Source: Apostichopus japonicus (taxonomy: Eukaryota; Echinodermata; Holothuroidea; Aspidochirotida; Stichopodidae). Taken from it: 64,000 nucleotides of DNA. Shown here piece by piece: positions 24,601 to 34,915 of the stretch (within the stretch, counting starts at the first letter, position 1; every line of letters starts with the position of its first letter). The notes under the pieces are model-generated. The model did no database searches. It was not told the DNA's origin and saw only the letters and a program-made list of their open reading frames with translations. Where the stretch lies: assembly GCF_037975245.1 (NCBI RefSeq), contig NC_092564.1, positions 14,821,984 to 14,885,983 on the forward strand, in the 5' to 3' direction. A program made the translations under genes and the position numbers.

Positions 24601-26622
24601 CAAACTAAGATGAAGAGAAAAATTCATGTACATTATTTATCTCATCTGATGTCAGTTGACTATATATATTGTAATCAATCAAAGAGGTCTATATATAACC
24701 AAAATTGGGGGGTAACTTGAGGCATTTTGTCCTTTTGAATATTAGCTCATTACTGTTCTCAAAACACCACTAACACAGAATTTAAGCCATTGACTGTTAT
24801 TTCTCAGTAGCAGTTTAACTGACATACAATGATTTCATTTTTGGCATTCTTACCTCCTCAGATTTTGAACAGCCCACTGTCATATTACAACTTGGATTTT
24901 TGACAAAGTTTAAACCAGAAACATGTGTAAATTTGCTACCCCACCTCATGAACCCCAAACGTTAATACAATCTTACCACACTCTCATTAGGGTTTGGCTA
25001 AATCATTGCACCCATCTCCAAGCACCCCTAACAACTACCCCTATACCTCACCCTTTCCCTTCCCCCTCCAACCCCCCCCCCAATCCTCGTCCACCGTTTC
25101 ACCATTCCGTCTAAATCCTTCTGTCCAGCTGTTCATTTTCACCTTTATGAGAACCAAAAGGGCAATAAAAAGCCTCTCTAACACTTTCCAACAGTCCTAT
25201 TAAAGATGTACTGGATATAAATACTGACTGCAGTGGGCAATTAATAAGTCGGACAACCCTTAACTCAGCAATCACATACAACATCTGTACTCCACAAAAG
25301 TCAAAATAAAACTTGCTGAGATATTAAAGTTTTCTCTGTAACTTCTTCAGTAATCGTTCTCCTTCAGTGTGAGATTAAGAACCTGTGGTAAAAGGAGGAG
25401 GAATGACAAGCTGACAACATAAATCATTCCCACATCCTTCTATCTGAGGCAGGACAACCCCATTAGCCACCTAAGTAATGCAGATACTGATATTACCAAC
25501 TTGACAAGAAAAAAACACTTCCAGGTAACATCTAGAACAATCCTACCGTTTGTGGTTTATTGTCATTTCCCCTTTCACATTCGTATTTTTGTAACAGCGT
25601 TGGTACATTTCAAGAATAATTGAAACTGTGGTTGTATGCACTATAGATGCATATTGCAGCAGCTAAGATTTTTTAAAGAACAGAGTGTCAATGCTTTTTG
25701 ACTTAATCAAAAGTGATCCAAAAGAAATGTTATCCTCAATGTATAAAGAACATACTACAATACTGTACCTCGTTGAGCTATATTATAACTTATATTATAA
25801 CTATTCAAGGAACACACTGCAACATCAACAAGTCTTTCCAATGATATAAAATGATGTTTCTGTGCTTCTAGATAATAGATTGTATATCAATTATCAACGA
25901 TGTATATCAACGATCATTCATCTTAATTACTGAGTGAGATACAAATATGTGGGAGGGAGATATCACAGGGCAGGAGGAGGGGAGGATGAAAGACAATACT
26001 GTTTAAATATTGTCATGAGATGTTGTACAGATTGGTCAGAAATTCAATCAACCTGGATCCACCTCTGCAGATTTCTTCATTGTTTAAGTCTCTCGAAACA
26101 AATTTATAATTAGACCCAGTTTATGGAGAATGTTCCACTATCTACTTTATCTAGCAAAACTTTTAAATCACCTCTAGAAGAAAATGGTGCAATCCTTCCC
26201 CTCTTTACATTCATTATTAATATTTTCTTCTTTAAAACAATTCCATGCATCAATTCTCTCTCTCTCTCTAGCTCTAGCTCTTTTATCAAACTCCTGATGT
26301 TCATCAAAGTAGTCATCTAATTTGCTGTTGACCATTCATCTTGTCTGCTGTGTGATTTAACAGAACAAGCCCGAACGATTTGTCCCTAGTGGTTCTTCCG
26401 CTCAACTTTCATCAACTTCGATCAATCCCAAGTTCATCGTAAAGTAAGCAATGGATTCATAAAGTACAATATCTCGAGAAACCCCTATGGCAACATCTAA
26501 CTTATTAGACTTCAAGCCCTGTAAGTCTAGCCTGATCATATTGGATGGTGGTGGTGACATTAAACGGAATACTTAATTAAACTTATGTTGCATCGAGAAG
26601 TGGGTAGATTATTTTGCATAAT
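21650..26622. other. Unique AT-rich non-coding DNA
   Basis: No gene supported over 5 kb. Seen: a 9-base G run at 21881, an octamer ATTTGCAT at 22366-22373 in a moderately complex patch, a C-rich pyrimidine tract at about 25010-25085, and a short (CT) tract at about 26255-26270. Frames of 60-100 codons have no splice or domain support. Confidence 0.4.
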
Positions 26623-26692
26623 TTATTTCAATAGTGGATGTATAAAATAGACAAAAATTATTTCAATAGTGGATGTAAAAAATAGCCAAAAA
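26623..26692. repeat. 35-bp tandem duplication
   Basis: 'ttatttcaatagtggatgta' begins at 26623 and 26658; both copies end 'aaatag(a/c)caaaaa'. Confidence 0.9.
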
Positions 26693-28677
26693 TTTGTTCA
26701 TATGAAATGACTTCATATAAATGAATCAGTTTTGCATCACTGTAGCCTCGACTCTGACAGTAGGTGACACAACCTTGCAGGTAACTGGCTCAGTCTAGCT
26801 ATGATATTGGAAAGTTATGAAGAAAGCTATCAACTTTCTTGTTATATATGTCTGAACAGAGTGCTGTGGGGTGTCAGGTTCAGACATACTGTACTGACTA
26901 TTCATCAACAAAATTATAGCCAAAAATATGCTAGACAGTCAAACAATGGTCATCCACAATCCCATATATATTCTAGAATTTGACGGCCAATCAGATCCTC
27001 TTGAAGACAATTTGCCTTAAATTGAGACATTGCATCTACCCAGGACGCTCAATAGCTCGGAACAGATACAGATGACTACCTAGAATTCTTTATGCACGAT
27101 TACACATAAGTACTGTCTTTGTACTGTTTCCTTTATAACTCCTCCCCCCCCCCTTCCCATCCCTTGCAATTGTGTCAAATTGTGAACGGCTGGCATCTAA
27201 CGACCTGAACTTAAGCAGACCATGGAGTTATAGCTCCATGAGCAGACATAACTTAATTTGTTATTTAAAGCAAGTGATATTGCCAGTTGTAAGAATTCAT
27301 GATTACACCTTCGTTTCATACACGATATCCAACCAATCAGAGTGCATATTTACCACCAGCTGTTTCCATGCAACCCCAACCTGATGATGGTGTTATCATC
27401 ATACCCACCACATCAACATACATTACAGCACCTTTACAGACAACACAATATTCCTTGTATCACAACTTTCCTGGAACAAGTTGACACTCAAACTTTGCAG
27501 CCACATTGTAAGCCTCCATAGCAGTGGCACCCCAGTGAATGCTGACCTTTCTCACCTGGCAGGTACTGTTAAGTTCCTACTATGACCCCCCCTGAGCAAT
27601 GACTCAATGGGTTATGATTTGGATTCTGCATTGTCTATTTTGATAGATACATACAAAACATGTTCAAGCATCTAAAGGCAGGAAGTTGCACTAATAGGCT
27701 ACTATAGTCTCTCAAGTGGTAAAACCACTGCATAGCAACTGAGTACAGAGAGAAAACATTTTGTGGGAAGAGACAAAATTGGTACCAAAGAGTGGCCCTG
27801 CTGAATAAATGAAATGTACAATACCACATACTATATGTAGAGTTTGTCAAATTGCATGTGATTTCACAGATGAAATTTTCACCAGCAATACAGTAGACAC
27901 ATTGATATGTGATGGGTATCATAGATGTCATTCCCATGAGCTGTATAATCTTGAATATCTGTTGAATTTGGAACTTGATGCAAGCCTCACCTTCAAATTG
28001 ATAGCCAGTTTTAGCAGATTCATTCCATGGTACAACACACAAGTGATATGTATGACTAAGAGTAATCAGGCTTAACAACTATACTGTTACAATACTCAAA
28101 AGATCTATCAACATAACTCTGTTAAGATAAAGACTGTTTAAGACACCATTCATCCCTATGTACGAAAAAAGTATATGAATGATGATTATAGAAAAATGGT
28201 TTGGTGTCCGCCTGATTATAGTACATGATTTAAATATATCACTTTAAGTTTGTGCACTTTTACTTCAATCTAGTAGAATGTTTCTTGCTCCCACTGTTTC
28301 TACTTCATGCGCCATTTGCTCAGAGCCATGGTGCGTGCATTGTGGTAAACATTTGATGACTCTATTAGGCTTAAATTTACCATTTGGTAATCAGTCCATG
28401 TTTACAGCATGAAGGAAGTTCCATAGTTAGCACAGGTGACAACCTTTCTACCAGATAAAACTGCAAATTTACTTGCTGATATTACATTTAATTAAAACTG
28501 TTGATTAATGTTAAGCTAGGACCTAGAGTTAAGTTCTCTACACAAACAAGCATTGTACCTTTACAAAAATGTGCAAATGCTATTTCCATTACATTGCCAC
28601 GCAACATGATACCAGGATCAACCAATATGTAGGATATTATTACAGTATGTGCGCTAGCCAAACCACATTCATGCATA
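26693..28677. other. Unique DNA; two overlapping opposite frames at 27635-28078
   Basis: A minus-strand 147-codon frame (27635-28078) and a plus-strand 88-codon frame (27809-28075) overlap. The plus frame has spaced cysteines near its start (CRVCQIAC) and later LICDGYHRCHSHELY, loosely zinc-binding in look, but no family is recognised and the ends lack clear splice sites. Either could be a decayed transposon fragment or chance. A 10-base C run lies at 27144-27153. Confidence 0.25.
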
Positions 28678-29352
28678 TAGGCCTAATAACTTTATGGCAC
28701 AAGATGGTGGTTTATCATCCTAGCTATATGATGTGCCATTGCCATGCAAGGCTGTAACAACTAAAACCACTGCTTCAACTTGAGTAATACGAATAGCCTA
28801 GCAAACATATGATTATTATACAGTGTTGTTCTATAGGTACTAGTATACCAACCATTCTGTAGGTTTTCTTTCTCTAATTACAGCATTTGATCACAACCTG
28901 CTTATATGTTCCATGACACCATATATGATATAGGCTAGGCATATTTTGAGTGCATGTGTGTGTGTGCACTGAGCAAGTGTATTAACCTAACCACAGAGAC
29001 TCATATTAACCATGATTATGGCCACAGTAAATTATAGTAGGCCTATTATTTAAGCTGCATTCCTAGCAGTTTTGCCTACTTGACAACATAACCACCATCT
29101 TTTTTAATGGCCTAGCTTAGGTCTACCTTACATAGACATTACATGATTAGGCCTATGGCCCACGTACTTTGCCCAGGCAGTATGACAGCCATTGCAAGTC
29201 TGGAGTACCACTTGTCCTAGACCAAGGCTAGGTAAACTTGTCATGAAGATTTGAGTCCACATAGCCATACGTAAGCATTATAACGTAGCGTTAGCCAAAA
29301 AAAAACCTACATCCCTAAATTGAGAAGCCTCTTTACCATCAGTATAGGCCTA
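28678..29352. repeat. Cluster of TAGGCCTA palindromes
   Basis: The 8-bp palindrome TAGGCCTA occurs at 28678-28685, 29038-29045, 29148-29155 and 29345-29352, with near matches (cctaggc, aggcctac) between them. Only one other copy was found in the window (37190-37197). The rest of the stretch shows no gene. Confidence 0.7.
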
Positions 29353-29999
29353 GGCGAAGGCCTACTTCACCATCTACTGTTATGGGTACTTACACTGTGT
29401 TAACGTCGAGTATGGTAGCAGCACTAGAAAACCGAAAATAATAATGTTGATCCGTAAAGTTCTTTTTGCTTCCATATTTATAAAATTTTAATGATCCACC
29501 TGTTAACGAAAGAAAAAATCATTACAAACACGTCAATGAATGTATTCCATGTTGGGTAAGATTATCCACAAAAGTTCGCAAAAGTTACTCAAATCATTCC
29601 TCTGCGTGAATCACATTACGAGCTTCACAATCTGTCTTTCCTACTGAAATGATCGTCTGCGAATCCTATGCATTGCTGTCGTACGGTTATTCCTACGTCT
29701 TACTACTAAAGCTATGCCATTCATTCATTGCAGTTGGTAGGTGCGGAGATTTATTACTTTCGTGCCCAAGTTTAACAACTTTACCCCCACCGAGATAGTG
29801 GTATCATCTAATCAGTAGCAATACGAAAGCTTGGACCAATCATCTGTTTGGGAAATCTACACCTTACTTGGATTAGTTCACTCATTAATAGGGTTACTGA
29901 TCTCAAGTGAACTAGAAAAGTGTTGGCGCACTGACTATTTCACACAGCAGAGCGGAATGCCTTTCTGATTATAATATAATATATAAGGCATTTATATAG
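29353..29999 (-). promoter_or_regulatory. Possible promoter / first non-coding exon of a minus-strand gene
   Basis: On the minus strand 'taacacagt' is followed by 'gtaagtaccc' (donor at about 29387), a near-perfect 5' splice site. Upstream on that strand (29400-29720) the DNA is enriched in CpG relative to neighbours and has no long frame, as a 5' untranslated exon would. No TATA box or start codon was assigned. This is inference from one splice-like signal and base composition only. Confidence 0.2.
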
Positions 30000-30045
30000 C
30001 GCCATAACTAAAACGATATTCTATGGCGCTTTACAAGGTAAAAAA
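29995..30045. repeat. 'tatagcgcc...ggcgctttacaa' dispersed-repeat fragment
   Basis: The sequence 'atttatatagcgcc' and, 26 bp on, 'tatggcgctttacaaggt' form a weak inverted pair around gcgcc/ggcgc. From memory, segments of this type recur in many marine animal genomes as a repeat fragment; the family name is not certain. Confidence 0.45.
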
Positions 30046-31214
30046 TAAAACATACAAATGAACAAGAACAGCGACAAGACAGAAAAAAGAAACAAGAGGA
30101 TATCGATATAATGACAGAAGAGGAACGGAAGCATATTAGTAAATTTAAGTAAAGTAACATTATTGTCTACATTCCGGAACCTGCTGTATTTGAAAAATTA
30201 TTGCTTTGTCCCTTTCGATTATTTTATCTGAGGACCAGTAATCTTCACGCACTTTGACATTTTCAAAAAGAAAGTTCTAATACAGTGGTAACACACCATG
30301 GTAGGAACAAATAGCAAATAGTTACATGATGTAAAATTACAATGGTATTGGTCGCTACGACTTCACCTACCTTTCAAGTTGACAATATTGATCTGCTTAC
30401 TTGTTACAGTCATAACAATTTATAGAAATGCTAATTCTTTAATGATCCTGTGGATTAAAGGAGCAGAAACCCAACCATTACTTTTGCTCAGTGCGATAAA
30501 TATACATGTCATGAACAACTTATGCCCTCCACACCTCCCCCATTCCCCATCCCACATCACCCAACGTTCCAAAGCCAGGCAGGAACATCAAACCTAACCA
30601 TCACTATCGCTCGATGTGACAGAGACTATAGACAACTTATCCAAACAGCTAAAATAGTCTGATTCCATTCGAGGGATACCATAATTCTCATGTTTCTTCA
30701 CTCACAAGACGGAATACGTAAAAATAAACAAGGTTAATTATGACATCTCTGAGTCACATATGCTTGAATTTTAATTGTTTTCATTATTTATTACAATGTT
30801 TCATTCCTATAAACGAAAGATGCAAATTGTGAATCTAACATATTGGAAGTCTTAACATGACATAATATTGGCAGTGACTTCAGAATCAAGTTTAAAACTA
30901 TTTAAATTCACCTTAAAAAAATTGTAAGGAAAGAGTCATGGAAAGTAAAATGTTTCACCATCTTTGCAATGGTGGCACTTTGACATCACACAATGGTAAG
31001 ACTATGACTTCCCAAATCGGCGGAGCAAAATGTTCCGTAGAAATTTCGGGCATGTTTTCATCACAAATATCTCTATCGTAACTTTAAACCACTTGGTCTC
31101 TTTACGGGCATAGCACAACGAACAAGCTGTACCTACAAGTTTGTTCGTCAGATAGGCCAACCACACGTTCGTCCACAACGCAAGGGACATTCGAGATGTA
31201 GCGATACTGTGTAT
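30046..31214. other. Non-coding DNA, nothing recognised
   Basis: AT-rich, no supported gene or repeat. Confidence 0.45.
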
Positions 31215-31260
31215 TACCAGAGAGTTGCTACTCTAACGTTAGAGTAGCATCTCCCTGGTA
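31215..31260. repeat. 46-bp near-perfect palindrome
   Basis: Two 23-base half-sites (31215-31237 and 31238-31260) are reverse complements with 21 of 23 positions paired and no spacer; the centre reads ctctaac|gttagag. Mismatches fall at pairs 31221/31254 and 31225/31250. It is not AT-simple sequence, so this is real dyad structure: a cruciform or RNA-hairpin candidate, or the fused ends of a tiny foldback element. Confidence 0.9.
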
Positions 31261-32422
31261 TACCATTAACACACATAAACGCAGACAGAACCAAGCTGTA
31301 TAGGCAGCTCCCTGGTTTTAGTCTACTCGCTAATTTGCGTAATTCATAACTCTTGGGAGAAACAAGAAACATGCCAAATAAATATGTCCCATTGGTGCGT
31401 GTAATTTAACATGGCGGCGTGAAAAATATGATATCGAGTTGTCAATTAATACCAACATGAAATCTTGGAAAAGAAAAATGTGGAGAGCTGGAGATGTTGT
31501 ATAACACTTAGCTAGACGACACATCAATAAAAGAAGTTTCTTGAGTTGTCAAGTTAGACAAACGTGACATCTTGTCAAAACTCTCAAATCGTCGAGACAG
31601 TGCATGTTACCCTAACGGTGGCGTCACATTAAAGACATGACATTAAGTGTCGCGTTGTCAACGGTGATATAGCTTGACAGATAATATCGAATTGTAGTGC
31701 TATATGGTTGAATTGACAAAAGTTCGAAGACCTGGAATTTGTTGTTGTGATCAGTGTTACAAATGCACAGTAATCCGACATCTTGTATATTTCCTTTAGA
31801 ACAACGTAGATATCTCGGAAAGTACAAATATACAGATAAGTATCTTGTCTTTCTTTCAAATCCAATCAAAAGTACACGTGTACTTGTTTTCAATAAAGAC
31901 TTTATCCAACCCAAGTCAAGAATCTACACATCGTAAGGATCATTCCAGCGTGCATAAAGGGGCACGATCTGGGGAGGGGGGCATGCCCTACCATCATCAG
32001 TCGGGGGAAATTGTTTAGTTGGGGGATTTTGGGCATATAGTAGGAGAATATTTAGATCATTACTACGGGTGAACAAAGCCACTCCCCCTGTGTTAACCTC
32101 ACACAGAGTATTTATTAGTACAACCTTGCGTTTCAAAATACCTTTATCGTTTAACCATGCCTCAAAATCCCCCCCCCCCCCCCTCAATACGTTATAAGCA
32201 AAAACATCCTTCATTCACCTCTGGCCCTGCCCATAAAGGTTCCCTCTCCTACCTATCAGGGGAATTTTCAGTTCGACCCCCATCTTTGTAATCTTGGGCA
32301 CGCAAACCAGATCATTAGATTCAGTAAGGACATGTTTTTACTGTGTCTATAAAGGAATATGTTCAGTGGTGGTTGTACGTATCATCTCCGTATATATGTA
32401 TATTTACATATATATTGTAGAC
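31261..32422. other. Non-coding DNA with a long C run
   Basis: A 15-base C run lies at 32169-32183. The overlapping 78- and 96-codon minus-strand frames around 31624-31914 and the 96-codon minus frame over 31924-32214 have no supporting signals. Confidence 0.4.
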
Positions 32423-32569
32423 CAGTGGTCCCAAACTTTTTAGGCCCACAACCAAGGATCTTCCATGTCGACTGATCCAGTGTTACTACCCATGAAAGCC
32501 ACATTCGCTCAGGATTGCATGAGAGCAATAGCCGAAAATGGCTTTCGGTGTTAAATATATAACTTAATC
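32423..32569. mobile_element. Left end of a hAT (Charlie-like) element
   Basis: CAGTGGTCCCAAACTTTTT at 32423 resembles the terminus typical of hAT/Charlie-type elements (CAGTGGTTCTCAAACTTTTT kind). The sequence is interrupted at 32570 by another hAT-like element and should continue at 33825. No matching right terminus was found downstream, so this copy is probably truncated. Confidence 0.5.
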
Positions 32570-32640
32570 CAGTGGCGTAGGAAGGTACTTTTGAGTGGGG
32601 GGGCTGAAGACTGATGGCCGGTCTTGGGGAGGGATCTAAG

Positions 32641-33363
32641 CATAGGCGTATGGGACCATTTCAGTTTGGGGGGGCAGAAATTTTTGTGCCCGAAAGTTCC
32701 CGTGACACTTTCTAAGCGGAGCGCCACCATCGGTTGGCGCGTAGCGTACAAGAAATTTTTTGGCAAGAAATGCCTCTCAGATTGCCGGAAACGGCACTTC
32801 TGAGGCCTTGCAAGTTGCATCTAAACATTTTTTATTTATAATCTCATGTTTTAGAAATTTACACTTCCCCAAAAATTTGGTAAATTAGAAGAAGAAAATT
32901 GGTAACATCACTTTGAAGGGGAAAAATAGGACAGTATATTTTTTAAGCTCCTATTTATTTACCGTATTTATTATTTTAACACAGTACTCAGCAACCTCTA
33001 GAAAAACATACATTGTTCAACGACACGTAGGCGAGATAATGTCGCTATGTCAGGTGAGACTGCAATTTGTCTCACAAAAAAAGTATAAAATATAACAAAG
33101 AATATGATAAACCTGTACTTCTAGGCTTGTAGGCACCACCCCCCCCCCCCTTACCATCAAAATGTTTCTTATATACACTTATGTCGGAAATGTCCAGGTG
33201 AACAGTTGACTAGTTAGAAAAAAAATTGATCGTGCAAAAAGCGTGGTAGCCCAGATGAGCTGCGCTTACGGTGGTGTTACACGGAAGTATTCGGGCATGC
33301 TAAATAAAGTAAACATGGAATTGTCGGGCAAAAATTTGAAAAAGATCCGGGCAAGCTACTGCA

Positions 33364-33416
<53 letters not shown>

Positions 33417-33513
33417 TCTCCTCTTAGGCTGCCCGAAATTTTCAGGACTTTTGCCCGAATTTCTTGTCCTCTGGAAATTCAGGGGCAGTTTGCCCCCGCC
33501 TCGTACGCCTATG
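32641..33513. mobile_element. Nested hAT-like element
   Basis: It starts CATAGGCGTATGGG and ends CGTACGCCTATG, whose reverse complement is CATAGGCGTACG: an 11/12 inverted terminal repeat. Flanks are gatctaag (32633-32640) and ggtctaag (33514-33521), an 8-bp duplication with one change. It lies inside the element at 32570-33816 and so is younger. It shares the 'gacactttctaagcggag' to 'gccggaaa' region with 12688-12805 and contains an (AT) microsatellite at 33368-33413. No transposase frame. Confidence 0.85.
33368..33413. repeat. (AT)n microsatellite
   Basis: About 46 bp of perfect alternating TA within the nested hAT-like element, so this tract arose after, or travelled with, the insertion. 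Confidence 0.95.
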
Positions 33514-33824
33514 GGTCTAAGGGGAGGGGTGTCCCTCTCCCCTTTGGAATTTTTTCCATTTCCAGGTGGCCTCAGATGCAATTTGGTACAATATAGCACA
33601 CTTCAACACCCACTCCATTTTGTAAACTTAATTTTGTATTTTCACCTGGCCTTAGATGCAATTTGGTGCTCCAAATGAGATTTTTTTCTCATATGGAAAT
33701 GAAAAAGGGGTTTTCTGACCAGCGAAGTGGGGGGCGGAATGATACTTCCGCCCCTCCACATTTTTCACTGGGGGGGCTGGCGCCCCCCCCCCAGCCCCCC
33801 GGTTCCTACGCCCTTGACTTAATC

Positions 33825-34561
33825 CACCGCCACCAGGAAGCTCTGAAAACTGCTGATAAACTTTCCGACGCCCATACAGACATATTATGAACCACCAAAC
33901 CTTTCTTATAGTGGACGGACCGTGGAATGAGTATATTCAAACACATAAGTTACATGAAGAATTTTATTCATGCTCACCGAAATTATAAAACCTGATGATT
34001 TTATAAAGTTTATATGAAAATATGCAGCTGGTTTATTGATTCATATTTACTTTATTTATTTATAATTTATTTTATCATTTTCTTTGTCTTCGTGAGTTTG
34101 TCACAAATTGATTGTTTCTCACAATTACACAACTGCGACATTTTGCAACCACTTGATAATTTTGTCGGTTCACCCTGCAAGATGAGTAGTAAGCTGGCAT
34201 GTTTCTGAAAACTGCTATAAATATATGATTTAAGATATATTTTAGTTTGTAAATTTTCCTTGGATGTCAGTGTACTATTGTTTGATGTGAGTGATTCATA
34301 AAGGTGATATAATTGTACAATGTTTTTTATCTAAATTCGTCCTGAATTTAGTGAGTAATTTGTCATTGAAGTTTCGCAGAAATTGACATGCAAAGTTATA
34401 GTAGATGTGTTGTACGTAAAGTGAGGTTATTTCTCTAGTCTTTATTTTTATATATTATTTTTTATATTACTTGCATGTATGGTTGCAATATTTTATAATA
34501 TATCAATCAGACACAATCAGCCCTAAAATGTCTCCATATTTATTTGTTTTGTTTTTCTCAG
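33825..34561. other. Non-coding DNA leading to a candidate 3' splice site
   Basis: AT-rich; donor-like GTGAGT sites occur at about 34284 and 34351, but no bounded exon could be defined. It ends in 'tttgttttgtttttctcag', a strong acceptor. Confidence 0.35.
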
Positions 34562-34594
34562 ATGAAGTTTTCTCCTGGTGACAAAAAAAGTGAA
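34562..34594 (+). CDS. Candidate 33-bp micro-exon, penultimate exon of an unknown gene
   Basis: Bounded by a strong acceptor (pyrimidine tract ending 'tttttctcag') and a consensus donor ('gtgaa' then 'gtaagtatcc'). Only one of three frames is open; it is phase 0 at both ends and reads MKFSPGDKKSE. Spliced directly to 34797 it continues in frame to a stop nine codons later, giving a short, lysine-rich tail. The exons upstream that would tell what the protein is were not found, so the function is unknown. Alternative: chance pairing of splice-like motifs in AT-rich DNA. Confidence 0.3.
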
Positions 34595-34796
34595 GTAAGT
34601 ATCCTTATAACTTATTTCATTTACCACGCTAGGTTTTATATATTTCGTTGTAAATATGAAACAAACAGTGCCTGATATCCATGATTTTATACTTTTAATA
34701 TTTTTAAATTTAGATTTCAAAAACCGAAAGGAGTAACAGGTATTTTATGATACAATAAGTTACGCACTAAATATTTCTTGATCTTTATTGTTTCAG

Positions 34797-34826
34797 TTTT
34801 TCAAAAAAGGAAAGAAAAAAATTTAG
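34797..34826 (+). CDS. Candidate terminal coding exon ending in a KKXX-type tail
   Basis: A good acceptor ('cttgatctttattgtttcag') precedes TTT TTC AAA AAA ..., which in the phase left by the 34562-34594 exon reads FFKKGKKKI and stops with TAG at 34824-34826. A C-terminal K-K-X-X (here KKKI), with a nearby FF pair, is the known dilysine signal that returns membrane proteins from Golgi to ER through COPI. That role would only hold if the gene encodes a membrane protein with this end in the cytosol. A polyadenylation signal AATAAA lies at 34910-34915, about 85 bp after the stop. An intermediate 26-bp exon (34714-34739) is possible but would imply a 57-bp intron. Confidence 0.28.
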   Translation, partial: FFKKGKKKI

Positions 34827-34909
34827 CATACATTTTCTATTCTGTATAAATAAGCAAAACAGACTGTATCTTAATACATTGTATTATATGATATTTGAAA
34901 ATGATGATA

Positions 34910-34915
34910 AATAAA
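34910..34915 (+). promoter_or_regulatory. Candidate polyadenylation signal AATAAA
   Basis: AATAAA located 84 bp after the candidate stop codon at 34826. AATAAA is common by chance in this AT-rich DNA, so it is supporting rather than decisive. Confidence 0.3.

Larger units (their letters stand above)
32570..33816. mobile_element. Non-autonomous hAT-like element with 8-bp target duplication
   Basis: It starts CAGTGGCGTAGGAAGG and ends so that the reverse complement reads CAAGGGCGTAGGAACC. The direct repeat ACTTAATC flanks it exactly (32562-32569 and 33817-33824); 8-bp duplications are characteristic of hAT transposases. Of the 1247 bp, 32641-33513 is a nested second element, leaving about 370 bp of its own sequence. 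Its right part, from 'ctaaggggaggggtgtccctctcccctttgg' on, resembles the left part of the element at 53619-54067. No transposase is encoded, so movement would need one from elsewhere. Confidence 0.9.
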
